Shown: positions 49,214 to 58,391, numbered from the stretch's first letter. The stretch: DNA of 64,000 bases from an uncultured Lachnospiraceae bacterium (GCA_910586615.1 CAJUJP010000002.1:149869-213868), one strand, 5' to 3'. A program made the numbers and translations. Notes: a model not told the origin generated them from the letters alone.

Positions 49214-50122
49214 ATGAATACAGAGATAACGATTGCAGGAGTGACATTTAAGAATCCCGTAATGACGGCGTCCGGCACCTTCGGCTCCGGCATGGAATAC
49301 AGCGATTTCGTAGATTTAAACAAGCTGGGTGCGGTGGTGACCAAGGGTGTGGCGAACATGCCCTGGCCGGGGAATCCCACGCCCCGGGTGGCGGAGACCT
49401 ACGGCGGCATGCTCAATGCCATTGGTCTGCAGAATCCGGGAATCGACGTCTTCGTGGAGCGGGATATCCCTTTTTTGAAAAAATATAACACGAAAATCAT
49501 TGTCAACGTCTGCGGGAAGACCGTGGAGGACTATCTGGAAGTGGTGGAACGGCTGGCGGATGAGCCGGTGGATCTGCTGGAAATCAATGTATCCTGTCCC
49601 AATGTGAAAGAGGGCGCGATCGCTTTCGGACAGAGACCGGACAGTCTGTATGATATTACGTCCCGGATTAAAGAAAAGGCAAAACAGCCTGTTATTATGA
49701 AACTGAGCCCGAATGTGACGGACATTACGGAGATGGCGAAGGCAGCGGAAGCGGCGGGAGCCGACGCGCTGTCCATGATCAATACGATCACGGGTATGAA
49801 GATTGATATACACAGAAGAAAATTTGCGCTTGCCAACAAGACGGGCGGACTTTCCGGTCCGGCCATTAAACCGGTGGCAGTGCGCATGGTCTATCAGGCG
49901 GCACGCGCCGTACAGATTCCGATCATCGGCATGGGCGGCATTGCAAATGCAGAAGACGCCATAGAGTTCCTGCTGGCCGGGGCAAGTGCGGTGGCGGTGG
50001 GAGCGATGAACTTCGTGAATCCTTATGCCACGGTGGAGATCGTGGAAGGGATCGAGGCATATATGGAGCGTTACGGAGTCGGGAATGTGACGGAACTGAT
50101 CGGGGCGGTCGGGGAAGCATAG
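49214..50122 (+). CDS. pyrD: Dihydroorotate dehydrogenase B, catalytic subunit (class 1B)
   Basis: Protein of 302 residues, an FMN-dependent barrel. MTASGTFGSGMEY and NAIGLQNPG are early substrate/FMN segments. EINVSCPNVKEG holds the active-site cysteine that defines class 1. The phosphate loop is IIGMGGIANAEDAIEFLLAG. It oxidises dihydroorotate to orotate with PyrK as partner. The ATG at 49214 has GGAG six nucleotides upstream and is preferred over in-frame starts at 49178 and 49202. A terminator follows. Confidence 0.94.
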   Translation: MNTEITIAGVTFKNPVMTASGTFGSGMEYSDFVDLNKLGAVVTKGVANMPWPGNPTPRVAETYGGMLNAIGLQNPGIDVFVERDIPFLKKYNTKIIVNVCGKTVEDYLEVVERLADEPVDLLEINVSCPNVKEGAIAFGQRPDSLYDITSRIKEKAKQPVIMKLSPNVTDITEMAKAAEAAGADALSMINTITGMKIDIHRRKFALANKTGGLSGPAIKPVAVRMVYQAARAVQIPIIGMGGIANAEDAIEFLLAGASAVAVGAMNFVNPYATVEIVEGIEAYMERYGVGNVTELIGAVGEA

Positions 50123-50148
50123 ATAAAATATGATTCAACCTATTTATT

Positions 50149-50183
50149 AGCCACAAAATCTGAATCGGGTTTTGTGGCTTTGT
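50149..50183 (+). terminator. Rho-independent terminator of pyrKD
   Basis: AGCCACAAAA (50149-50158) pairs perfectly with TTTTGTGGCT (50170-50179), followed by TTGTTA. Confidence 0.75.
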
Positions 50184-50208
50184 TATGGTAGAGAAATTTT
50201 ACATTTCG

Positions 50209-50235
50209 TGTAACGAATATCCTCGAAACGGGATA
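50209..50235 (+). promoter_or_regulatory. Possible ECF-type promoter
   Basis: TGTAAC (50209-50214) is a typical ECF -35 element (AAC core). A 17-bp spacer and GATA follow upstream of the ECF sigma gene. The -10 is not a clear CGTC, so autoregulation is only a suggestion. Confidence 0.3.
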
Positions 50236-50314
50236 TAAAGAATAGAAAGAAATTATGGTATCAGAGATATCAATATGCAAAAGCGCAGGAAGGGATTCGG
50301 GAGGAGGTGACAGC

Positions 50315-50827
50315 GTGCGGAAACCGGATGAAAACAGCATAGATATGGATTCTATCTATCAGGAATACGCCAGTCTGGTGTACCGTTTCCTGTATTCCTA
50401 TACCCATGATGCGCAATGGTCTGAGGAACTTATGCAGGAAACCTTCCTGCGGGCGGTCACTTCTATTCACCGCTATGACGGCACCTGCAAATTATCAGTC
50501 TGGCTCTGCCAGATCGCCAGGCATATTCTGTATCAGGAACTGCGTAAAAAGAAGCGCATGGAGACGGTGGAACTGACGGAGTATATACCCGATCAGAAGG
50601 CGCGGGACGGCGAGCGCGATGTATTACAGCAGGAGGACAGAAAGGAGCTTTATCAGGCCATCCACCATCTGTCGGAACCGGAACGGGAGGTGGTGCTGTA
50701 CCGTATGACAGGGGAGCTTTCGTTTCGCGAAATCGGGGAGATTACAGGAAAAAGTGAGAACTGGTGCCGGACGGTTTTCTACCGGGCCAAACAAAAGCTG
50801 AAGGCATATCTGTCAGACAGGACGTGA
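50315..50827 (+). CDS. ECF-family RNA polymerase sigma factor
   Basis: Protein of 170 residues. Region 2 is at about 12-80 (YQEYASLVYRFLYSYTHDAQ, AEELMQET-like SEELMQETFLRAV). Region 4 is at about 110-165 (LSEPEREVVLYRMTGELSFREIGEITGKSENW, read in two parts) with the helix-turn-helix near the end. The start GTG at 50315 is set by a strong AGGAGGTGA; an ATG 60 bp upstream has none. The next gene encodes a zinc-finger anti-sigma factor, so the pair forms a signal-responsive unit. The signal and regulon are unknown. Confidence 0.88.
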   Translation: MRKPDENSIDMDSIYQEYASLVYRFLYSYTHDAQWSEELMQETFLRAVTSIHRYDGTCKLSVWLCQIARHILYQELRKKKRMETVELTEYIPDQKARDGERDVLQQEDRKELYQAIHHLSEPEREVVLYRMTGELSFREIGEITGKSENWCRTVFYRAKQKLKAYLSDRT

Positions 50828-50961
50828 GCAGTGTGCGGACGGTGAGGTGAAACACATGGAAGCAGGAAGCGGACGAAGGATAGAATCTGATTGACAAAAA
50901 GGACAGCGGTGTATGCTTCAGAAGCAGGTATGGATAAAAATGGAAAAGGAGATGAGTGCAT

Positions 50962-51948
50962 ATGGATAGAGAGTATCCTTGTGATATTATCAAAGATCTG
51001 CTGCCGGGATATATAGACGGGATCTTGAGTGAGACGGGCACTAACGTGATAAAAGAACATTTGGAGAGATGTGAAGACTGCCGCTTAACCTGCGGGACAA
51101 TGACAGAGAAACTGCAGGAAGAAACGCAAGCCGGAATGATACAGCGGGAGCAGAGAGCGCTCGACGGGTTTAAAAAGCTGCGCCGGCGCACAAAGAAGCT
51201 GAAGCTGGCGGCAGGAATTGCCGCGGGTCTGCTGATGGTATGTCTGGCGGCGGTTCTGGGAAAGGTTTATGTGACAGGGAGCGTTATATCTTCCGGACCT
51301 GTGGAGATCACAGACTATGTCTATGACGAGGAGAACGGAAGTCTGGAATTGAACGGCAGGCTGAACATGTCTGGTTTTCGTGTCAGCAGAGTGGTCTGCA
51401 AAGAAAGTGAGGACGAACCGTTTGTGGTGAATATGTTCGTCTATGTGGCAGAAACTTTACCGTTTTTGCCAGACAGACAGGAGCAGGCGGAGTTCTCCGT
51501 GACTGTTCCTGACGCGAAGGGCTGTGTGGTCTATCAGGCCGGGCCGGGGTATAACCGGACACAGGTATATCATTGGAAGCACGACCATAATGAGAAGCTT
51601 GCGGAACTGGAGGCGGAAATCTACAGTCGTGTGCCCGGACTGGATCAGGAGAAGGACGCGCTCGGTTATTTCAAGGGAATGGAGACCGTGGATGGTCAGG
51701 ACGGTATTTTATATGATGTAACCACGATGATCGGGGAGAATTCGTATTACTGGTGGTTCAACGACCAGCTTGCCATGCACGGAGATTTTGCACTGCTGGA
51801 TCTGGATATCTGGATCTCGCTGGAGAAGCCGTACAGGATTCTCATCTATGATCACAGGACAGGGGAGTATACGGAAGATCTTTCTGTGGCTGCGGAGAGG
51901 AAGAAAAGCGCGGCAACAGACGCTGCGTTCGAGAAATTTTCATGGTAA
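50962..51948 (+). CDS. Membrane anti-sigma factor with zinc-finger domain
   Basis: Protein of 328 residues. The N-terminus is a putative zinc-finger anti-sigma domain (Cys near 7, then KEHLERCEDC giving HxxxCxxC). One membrane helix (LAAGIAAGLLMVCLAAVLG, about 81-99) follows, and an extracytoplasmic domain of about 225 residues without recognised family. It should hold the upstream ECF sigma factor at the membrane until a signal releases it. Start 50962 follows AAGGAG; a GTG two codons earlier is possible. It is separated from the sigma gene by 134 bp with no other gene. Confidence 0.83.
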   Translation: MDREYPCDIIKDLLPGYIDGILSETGTNVIKEHLERCEDCRLTCGTMTEKLQEETQAGMIQREQRALDGFKKLRRRTKKLKLAAGIAAGLLMVCLAAVLGKVYVTGSVISSGPVEITDYVYDEENGSLELNGRLNMSGFRVSRVVCKESEDEPFVVNMFVYVAETLPFLPDRQEQAEFSVTVPDAKGCVVYQAGPGYNRTQVYHWKHDHNEKLAELEAEIYSRVPGLDQEKDALGYFKGMETVDGQDGILYDVTTMIGENSYYWWFNDQLAMHGDFALLDLDIWISLEKPYRILIYDHRTGEYTEDLSVAAERKKSAATDAAFEKFSW

Positions 51949-51999
51949 ACACTGCGAAAAACAGATAAGTGAAAGCAATGTTTTATGAGAAAATTCAAA

Positions 52000-52028
52000 T
52001 CATATACAACCTCTATGCGGCATACACT
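52000..52028 (+). promoter_or_regulatory. Sigma-E-type (mother-cell) sporulation promoter
   Basis: TCATATA (52000-52006), a 14-bp spacer and CATACACT (52021-52028) match the sigma-E consensus of Bacillus and Clostridia (-35 ATATT-like, -10 CATACAHT). It lies 33 bp before the sipL-like start, consistent with mother-cell expression. Confidence 0.65.
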
Positions 52029-52060
52029 TATATTAAGTATACGCATGGAGGTTTATTTTT

Positions 52061-53617
52061 GTGGAATTAGTAAAAAAGAAGATACATATGGATCGGATCA
52101 GCAGCAGAGCCGGCACGCAAGTCGTATTGGAAGAAGATGTAAATATATCAGATAACAAGCCCGACGCCAGCTATCTGTTAAACAGCAAGGGCGAGATCAT
52201 CATGGAGGAGATACGCGCCGGTGAAAATGTGGTGAATTTAAGGGGCAGACTGGTTGTGTCCGTACTGTATCTGACAGACATGGAAGGAACCTGTGCCAGT
52301 ATGGAAGCGATGATTCCTTTTGAAGAGAGAGTCAATATGGAAGGCGTGTCGAACGGGGACGTGATATTGACCGACTGGACCATAGAAGATCTGACGGTGG
52401 GACTCATTAATTCAAGAAAACTGAGTGTGCAGGCGGTGGCTTCCTTCGGTCTGGAACTGGAGGAGCACATGGAGCAGGACACTGCGGTTGATATCTATCA
52501 TGAGGAGCCGTTAGAGTACCGTAAACGTACTTATCCCGTGGTACAGCTTGTACTGCAGAAGAAAGATATTTTCCGGTTAAAAGAGGAGATGGAACTGTCG
52601 GGGAATCTGCCGAATGTGTTCCAGACCATATGGCACCATATTACCTTTGACCATGTGGAATTTAAAGCGCTGGAAGAGAAAATTTCGATCCAGGGTGAGA
52701 TGAGAGCCTTTTTCCTGTATGAAGGAGAAGGGGATAATGACAGGACACTGTGGTATGAGAATACGGTGCCTTTCAGCGGTATTATCGAGTGCCACGGCTG
52801 CAGGGAAAACATGATTCCGGACATCCGTTACGGTCTGGGGCAGTGCAATGTGGAAGTGCGTCAGGACTTCGACGGCGAGGAGCGGGTTTTCTGTGTGGAG
52901 CCGGTACTGGATCTGGACATTCATCTGTATGAGGAAGAAAACATGGAGGTGCTGTCCGACATCTATGGAGTAGATAAGGAAATCGAGGCGCTGACGACAG
53001 AGGTACAGCTTAAGAGTCTTCTGATGAGCGGAAGCGGTAAGTGTAAAATCGCGGAACATGCCAGGATACAGAATCCGGAAATGCCTATGTACCAGTTGAT
53101 TCATTCCGAGGGCGAGATCCAGATCGAAGAGCAGGCGATCGTGGAGAACGGCATTGCCGTTACGGGAACGCTGACGGTTATCACGCTGTATCTGTGCAGT
53201 AACGGTACAAAATCAATTTATTCCACGAGAAATGTGCTTCCGTTCCAGTACGTGATCGAGGCGGAGAACATCACGCCGACCAGTATTTTCAAGCTGCATT
53301 ACAGCATAGAGCAGCTGACGGTAACAATGCTGGATAATGATGAACTGGATGTCAAAGCCGCGCTGCAGTTCAAGGTAATCGTGTTTGCCGTGCAGAAGAG
53401 CAATCTGATCACGGATATCAAGGTGGAAGAACTGGATATGAACAAGCTGAGTGAGCTGCCGGGCATGGTGATTTATATCGCCGGACAGGGTGATACGCTG
53501 TGGGATATCGGAAAGCGGTACTATGTGCCGATTGCGCAGCTTAAGGAAGTGAATGAACTGGTGACCGAGGAGATCAATGCGGGCGATAAGATTCTGGTGG
53601 TGAAGGGGAGCCTGTAA
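52061..53617 (+). CDS. sipL: SipL-like spore coat/cortex morphogenesis protein (DUF3794 + LysM)
   Basis: Protein of 518 residues. Repeated DUF3794/SPOCS-type beta domains occur (for example GENVVNLRGRLVVSVLYLTD and ENGIAVTGTLTVITLYLCS) between about 15 and 450. The C-terminal LysM domain (VIYIAGQGDTLWDIGKRYYV, then GDKILVVK) is at about 470-518. This order and length match SipL of Clostridioides difficile, which binds SpoIVA through the LysM domain to build the coat around the forespore; it is the functional counterpart of Bacillus SpoVID. The start is GTG behind ATGGAGG. A sigma-E-type promoter directly upstream supports the sporulation role. Confidence 0.8.
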   Translation: MELVKKKIHMDRISSRAGTQVVLEEDVNISDNKPDASYLLNSKGEIIMEEIRAGENVVNLRGRLVVSVLYLTDMEGTCASMEAMIPFEERVNMEGVSNGDVILTDWTIEDLTVGLINSRKLSVQAVASFGLELEEHMEQDTAVDIYHEEPLEYRKRTYPVVQLVLQKKDIFRLKEEMELSGNLPNVFQTIWHHITFDHVEFKALEEKISIQGEMRAFFLYEGEGDNDRTLWYENTVPFSGIIECHGCRENMIPDIRYGLGQCNVEVRQDFDGEERVFCVEPVLDLDIHLYEEENMEVLSDIYGVDKEIEALTTEVQLKSLLMSGSGKCKIAEHARIQNPEMPMYQLIHSEGEIQIEEQAIVENGIAVTGTLTVITLYLCSNGTKSIYSTRNVLPFQYVIEAENITPTSIFKLHYSIEQLTVTMLDNDELDVKAALQFKVIVFAVQKSNLITDIKVEELDMNKLSELPGMVIYIAGQGDTLWDIGKRYYVPIAQLKEVNELVTEEINAGDKILVVKGSL

Positions 53618-53709
53618 ATTGTATTAAGTAATCAAAAAATGAACGGTAGTTGATAAGGGTAATTAACTATATCCGAAAAACCAATTTAACAATAGAATGG
53701 ACAGAAATA

Positions 53710-53748
53710 AAGGGCTTTTGGCACATTGATCGTGACCAGAAGCCTTTT
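53710..53748 (+). terminator. Terminator after sipL
   Basis: AAGGGCTTTTGG (53710-53721) pairs with CCAGAAGCCTTTT (53736-53748), including G-U pairs, and ends in T's. The rest of the gap to 54012 is AT-rich and shows no gene. Confidence 0.65.
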
Positions 53749-54012
53749 CCGTTATCGGTTCAATGCCCGGGCCTCATCCCTGAGCAGGCGTATGTATAAA
53801 GAACATGGAGCAGCGGGCGGTGATGTGCGGTCTGGTTAATCGGGGTATTCTGTGTATCTTTGTCCTTCTTTCAGGAAATAAAATCGGAAACTCAGGGAAA
53901 CTAAGTTGTATATTTTCTACAAAATTTTTGATAATTAGAAATATTAACCAAAAAAATATATTCTTTGCACAAATACAGGAAACATAAATTGTAAAATTAG
54001 TGCAAAAAATCG

Positions 54013-54026
54013 GGAAAGCGGTTACT
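54013..54026 (+). promoter_or_regulatory. cre-like / LacI-type operator
   Basis: GGAAAGCGGTTACT matches 12 of 14 positions of the catabolite-responsive element TGWAANCGNTNWCA. It lies ten bases upstream of the -35 box of the CBM26 operon. It could be bound by CcpA or by the LacI-type regulator encoded at the end of this locus. Confidence 0.5.
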
Positions 54027-54036
54027 TAAATTAAGT

Positions 54037-54065
54037 TTGCCGTAAGGAAACCTCGATGATACACT
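54037..54065 (+). promoter_or_regulatory. Promoter of the starch locus
   Basis: TTGCCG (54037-54042), a 17-bp spacer and TACACT (54060-54065) lie 55 bp before the CBM26 gene. Confidence 0.5.
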
Positions 54066-54119
54066 TTCCTTGTAAGCACAAAAGCATGAAATACAAACAA
54101 GCGATAAGGAGGTTTTATT

Positions 54120-55343
54120 ATGGTAAAAGCAGTGAAAAGACTTACATGGCTGATCTGTACGTTTGCAATGGCGCTGGTTCTGATTAAGCCCGTGAGCGTA
54201 AATGCGGAGGAAGAGCGGTCGGCGGTTTATGTACAGGTTCCCGCAGATTGGGATGCCCCCTGTGTCTGGGCATGGGATGAGGACGGCAATAATGCATTCG
54301 AAGCGTGGCCGGGCGGAGAGACAGAGGCGGATGCAGGTAATGAAGGATGGTATTATATATGGATACCCTCATGGGCGGATCACGTGATCGTCAACGCTAA
54401 CGAAGGCAGCGTGCAGACGGGAGAACTGGTTCTGGAAGGTGGTAACGCGTGGATCACCGTGGAAGATGCAGAAAATGCCGCGGTGTCTTACGAGGCTCTG
54501 ACGAAGGGGGATATTCCGGAATATGTGGAGAAGTTTGAGATTCATGTAGATGTTCCGGACAGCTGGGAAGCTCCTTGTCTGTGGGCATGGTCGGCACCGG
54601 ATGGCACGAACGCGTTTGCGGCATGGCCGGGAGAGGCATTCAAACAGGGAGAAGACGGCTGGTATACGGGCAAAGCGCCTGTCTGGGTTAATTCTGTTAT
54701 TGTGAACGCCAACGAGGGTTCGGTTCAGACAGAGGATATTGCCATAGATCCGGCCGAGTTATGGATCACGGTGGAAGAGGACGGCAGCTTCGAGTTCAGC
54801 TATGACGATCCGAATGCGGTAAGCGCGCCTGACATTCATGTGAACGTGCAGGCTCCGGCTGACTGGGAAGCCCCCTGTCTGTGGGCGTGGTCGGCACCGG
54901 ACGGTACGAATGCGTTCGCGGCGTGGCCGGGAGAACCGTTTGCGGCAGGGGAAGAAGGCTGGCTGACACTGTCGGTGCCGGGCTGGATCAACTCCGTGAT
55001 CGTAAACGGCAGTGAAGGCAGCGTGCAGACGACGGATATTTCTGTGGAGACGGGCAAAGATATCTGGCTGGTCGTGACGGGGCCGGAAGCGTATGAAGTA
55101 TTCTACGAAAAGCCCGCGGATGCAGCGGCGGTGAGCAATGAAGAGGCGGCAGGCGATACGGAAGCTGCGGATGCAGGAGAGACTGCAGATCAGACGCAGG
55201 CCGCGACGAATGCGGACACGACGGCGGATACACAGACAACGGGGACAGGCCTTGGCACAGGCGTTATTGTTCTGATTGTGGTCGTATGTGCTGTGGCTGC
55301 GGCAGTGGCAGTTTATGCTGTGAAGAAAAGAAAGAAAGCATAA
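54120..55343 (+). CDS. Surface-anchored starch-binding protein with three CBM26 modules
   Basis: Protein of 407 residues. The signal peptide (to about 29, VNAEE) is followed by three CBM26-type modules at about 34-125, 140-228 and 238-332. Each has a PAPCLWAW-like start (APCVWAWDEDG, APCLWAWSAPDG twice), AFEAWPG/AFAAWPGE, and NSVIVNANEGSVQT. The conserved Trp residues stack on starch helices. Modules 2 and 3 are nearly identical, so one arose by recent duplication. An Ala/Thr/Asp-rich linker leads to a C-terminal membrane helix and KKRKKA, so it is anchored in the membrane. It has no catalytic domain. It heads the importer/GH13 locus. Confidence 0.87.
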   Translation: MVKAVKRLTWLICTFAMALVLIKPVSVNAEEERSAVYVQVPADWDAPCVWAWDEDGNNAFEAWPGGETEADAGNEGWYYIWIPSWADHVIVNANEGSVQTGELVLEGGNAWITVEDAENAAVSYEALTKGDIPEYVEKFEIHVDVPDSWEAPCLWAWSAPDGTNAFAAWPGEAFKQGEDGWYTGKAPVWVNSVIVNANEGSVQTEDIAIDPAELWITVEEDGSFEFSYDDPNAVSAPDIHVNVQAPADWEAPCLWAWSAPDGTNAFAAWPGEPFAAGEEGWLTLSVPGWINSVIVNGSEGSVQTTDISVETGKDIWLVVTGPEAYEVFYEKPADAAAVSNEEAAGDTEAADAGETADQTQAATNADTTADTQTTGTGLGTGVIVLIVVVCAVAAAVAVYAVKKRKKA

Positions 55344-55379
55344 AAGAAATGTAATTTGAGTCAGAGCTGGGGGATTATA

Positions 55380-56600
55380 ATGAAAAAAATTATAACACTT
55401 TTATTATCGGTCACAATGCTGGCGGGACTGTTATGCGGCTGCGGCGCACAGGGGCCGTCCCTGACGGAAGAAGAAAAGAACACGATCGTGATCTGGCATG
55501 ATAAAGAAGAGGCGGTGTCCGGAGCATTGCTCGAAGAACTAAAGACGCTGGTTCCCGATGTTACCGTGCAGATGGAATACAAGAGTAATCTGACGGAAGC
55601 ACTTAAAATGGTGGGAAACGATCCGAAGGCGGCGCCGGACATGTATTTCTTCGCCCATGATAAGATCGGCGTCTACGCGGAGATGGGAATCCTGGCGCCG
55701 GTCACCGGTCTCATAGACAGGCAGACACTGGATGCCGCATACGTGCCGATGACGCTTGACGCGGCAGTCTATAAGGGAGAGATTTATCAATTACCGGTTT
55801 ATTTTGAAACGCTGCTTTTTATGTATAATCGTCGGTATATGGCAGATGAGGCTGTTCCGGATACGACAGAGAAGCTGTACGCTTACATGGAAGAGAAGAC
55901 ACGCGGCGGGCATTACGGATTCGTGGAGCAGCACAGTACGGCATATTACAGTGCCGGGTGGATTCACGGGTTCGGCGGCTGTATCATGGATGAGAACGGG
56001 CAGGCAGGACTTAGCCTGCCGGAGACCATTACGGCATTAGAATATCACAGGAAATTCGTGGAACTGATGCCGGGTGAGAGCGAATATGCCACGGTGAATA
56101 CCCTTTTTCAGGAGGGCAAAGCGCACGCGACCATCGGCGGACCATGGCTGGTGTCAGCGGCACGGGCTTCGGGAATGGATCTGGGAATCGCTGCCATGCC
56201 GGTCATAGATGAAACACAGATTCCGATCTCCCCGTATATGGGCGTGCAGGGCGTACAAGTGTTAAAGTATGCGGCCGAGAACAAGACAGAGGCGGCTCGG
56301 AAAGTACTGCAGGCGCTGATGCAGCCATCGGTGGGTGTCGCGCTTGCCAGGGTCAGCGGCTGTGCGCCGGCAGTGGAAGCATGTTATGAAGAGGAAGAAG
56401 TGAGCTCGGATGATGTGGTCATGGCAATGCGGGCGACGGCTGAGAATACGATTCCGATGCCAAACCGTCCGGAGATGGATATCATGTGGACCGTGGCAGC
56501 AGATCTGCTCGTAAATATCAACATGAGCGGGCAGGACGTGACGGAAAGCTGTAACGCGGCGCAGCAGAATGCGGAAGAATTGATTAAGAAGATGCAGTAA
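55380..56600 (+). CDS. Maltodextrin-type substrate-binding lipoprotein
   Basis: Protein of 406 residues. The signal peptide has lipobox LLCGC with the acylated cysteine at about 22. The solute-binding-protein body resembles MalE-like proteins (IVIWHDKEEAVSGALLEEL, APDMYFFAHDKIGVYAEMG, QLPVYFETLLFMYNRR, GGPWLVSAARASG, MPNRPEMDIMW). It should pass malto-oligosaccharides captured by the CBM26 protein to the two permeases downstream. The start at 55380 has only a modest site (GGGGGA). Confidence 0.88.
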   Translation: MKKIITLLLSVTMLAGLLCGCGAQGPSLTEEEKNTIVIWHDKEEAVSGALLEELKTLVPDVTVQMEYKSNLTEALKMVGNDPKAAPDMYFFAHDKIGVYAEMGILAPVTGLIDRQTLDAAYVPMTLDAAVYKGEIYQLPVYFETLLFMYNRRYMADEAVPDTTEKLYAYMEEKTRGGHYGFVEQHSTAYYSAGWIHGFGGCIMDENGQAGLSLPETITALEYHRKFVELMPGESEYATVNTLFQEGKAHATIGGPWLVSAARASGMDLGIAAMPVIDETQIPISPYMGVQGVQVLKYAAENKTEAARKVLQALMQPSVGVALARVSGCAPAVEACYEEEEVSSDDVVMAMRATAENTIPMPNRPEMDIMWTVAADLLVNINMSGQDVTESCNAAQQNAEELIKKMQ

Positions 56601-56631
56601 CAGCATGCTTCCCGAAATCATGGAGGTTGGT

Positions 56632-57546
56632 TTGAACATCATGAAAAAAACAGATACGAAGAAGAAAAACAGTACATTGTTTTCCTATCTGTGGTCGGCA
56701 CCGTCCCTGCTCCTGATCAGTCTGATCGTCATATTCCCGATCATCTATACGGGATATATATCTTTGACCAATATGAATGTATATCATTGGTTTACGTATG
56801 ATCTGATCGGATTGGATAACTATAAGGAAGCGCTTCTGGTATTCGACAGCGGGTTTCTGTCGGCGCTCATACTGACCGTTGTCTGGACGGCGGTCAATAT
56901 GATTTTGCAGCTGGTGATTGCGTATGTGCTGGCAAGTCTACTGAATACCAACGGGCTGAAACTGCGAAACGGGTACAGGACTCTGCTTATTTTTCCCTGG
57001 GCTATGCCGGGATATGTGTCCATACTGTTGTGGAAAACGGGAATGTTTAACTCTCAGTTCGGGCTGCTGAATCAGTGGATGGAGAGATTGGGTTTATCAC
57101 CGGTCAGATGGCTTGCGGACGACGTGTCGGCGTTTATCTGCTGCACGGTGGTCAATCTGTGGCTGGCACTGCCCTTCATGATTACGATCATAGACGGTGC
57201 GCTGCAGAGTGTGGACCGGAGCTATTATGAGAGCGCGCTGTTAGACGGCGCGGGTTTCTGGCAGAGGACATGGTATATTACCATTCCGGCAATCAGACCC
57301 ATAATCGCACCGTCCGTCGTGATTACGATTTTTACGACTTTTAAACAGTTTGACGTGATCTATCTGATGACACAGCAGGCAGGCGCTAAAACCGGAGCCC
57401 ACATTCACACGATCCTGACCTATGCATACGAGAATGCTTTTATTACGAATAATTACGGATACAGTTCGGCTGTGTCGATGATTATCTTCGTGCTTCTAAT
57501 CGTGTTCTCCTGTGCGATCAATATGAAACCGAAGGAGGAGTCTTGA
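56632..57546 (+). CDS. Maltodextrin ABC transporter permease, MalF type
   Basis: Protein of about 304 residues with six helices. The EAA loop is SYYESALLDGAGFWQRTWYI with the Gly of the consensus, and TQQAGAKTGAHIHTILTYAY is the MalF C-terminal segment. The start is uncertain: TTG at 56632 has GGAGG five nucleotides upstream, while ATG at 56641 lies 14 nt from the same site. It overlaps the next permease start (TGATG). It functions with the MalG-type neighbour and presumably an ATPase encoded elsewhere. Confidence 0.87.
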   Translation: MNIMKKTDTKKKNSTLFSYLWSAPSLLLISLIVIFPIIYTGYISLTNMNVYHWFTYDLIGLDNYKEALLVFDSGFLSALILTVVWTAVNMILQLVIAYVLASLLNTNGLKLRNGYRTLLIFPWAMPGYVSILLWKTGMFNSQFGLLNQWMERLGLSPVRWLADDVSAFICCTVVNLWLALPFMITIIDGALQSVDRSYYESALLDGAGFWQRTWYITIPAIRPIIAPSVVITIFTTFKQFDVIYLMTQQAGAKTGAHIHTILTYAYENAFITNNYGYSSAVSMIIFVLLIVFSCAINMKPKEES

Positions 57547-58391
57547 TGAAGCGCCCGAGAGGAAAACAGAATCTGAAGTTGTTTATAGTGAATTTGATCC
57601 TGATCCTGATATGTTTTATCACGTTTATACCGATTTTGTATGCATTTTCCGTTTCTATCAATGAGCAGAACAGCCTGCTGGGATCTGATTTTTCTTTTAT
57701 TCCCGGGCGGGTGACGATCGAGAATTACCGTAAGGTATTTACGGAAGAACCGGTGCTTATGTGGTTTCGCAACAGCCTGATTCTCGCGGTTTCTACCGTA
57801 GTGATTTCGCTCGGGACAGGGATTCCGGCCGCCTACATTTTTTCCAGAAGAAGGTTTCCGGGGAGAAATGCGATCTTACAGCTGTTGATCCTGCTGTATG
57901 CGTTTCCTTCGCTTCTGTCCATGACGGCGCTGTATAAGCTGCTCAGTCCTATGGGGCTTATTAACACCAGAACCGGGCTGATTATTGTATACACGGGCAC
58001 GATGGCGGTGTTCGCGCTGTGGAATATGAAAGGATATTTCGATACCATTCCCGTTGAGATTGAGGAGTCGGCAATGATTGACGGAGCAGGTCCTGTCAGG
58101 ATCGTATGCAGGATCGTCCTTCCGCTGGCGAAGCCGACGATCGCGGTGACGGCGATGATGGTGCTGATCTATGTGTGGAACGAGTATATTTTCGCGATTA
58201 ATTTCATGACCGGTGAGAGTTCTTATACGCTGGCAGCAGGACTATACTCACTGCAGGCCAATGAGACAAGCGGCAGCTGGCCGGTGTTCTCCGCGGCTTC
58301 TCTGGTGGTGTCGCTGCCGATTCTGGTTATATTCTTTGCGATGCAGCGCAACATGGCGTCAGGGCTTACATCGGGAGGCGTAAAAGGGTAG
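57546..58391 (+). CDS. Maltodextrin ABC transporter permease, MalG type
   Basis: Protein of 281 residues with six helices. The EAA loop EIEESAMIDGAGPVRIVCRI identifies the family, and NEYIFAINFMTGESSYTLAAGL is the conserved MalG-like region. The ATG at 57546 overlaps the stop of the MalF-type gene by one base, with AGGAGG upstream, so the two halves are translated in step. The ending ALTSGGVKG-like segment (LTSGGVKG) is typical of MalG proteins. Confidence 0.9.
   Translation: MKRPRGKQNLKLFIVNLILILICFITFIPILYAFSVSINEQNSLLGSDFSFIPGRVTIENYRKVFTEEPVLMWFRNSLILAVSTVVISLGTGIPAAYIFSRRRFPGRNAILQLLILLYAFPSLLSMTALYKLLSPMGLINTRTGLIIVYTGTMAVFALWNMKGYFDTIPVEIEESAMIDGAGPVRIVCRIVLPLAKPTIAVTAMMVLIYVWNEYIFAINFMTGESSYTLAAGLYSLQANETSGSWPVFSAASLVVSLPILVIFFAMQRNMASGLTSGGVKG

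Noticed and set aside
53805..53987. 60-codon ORF in the gap before the CBM26 gene
   Set aside because: There is no RBS, the content is AT-biased and no protein-like pattern was seen.
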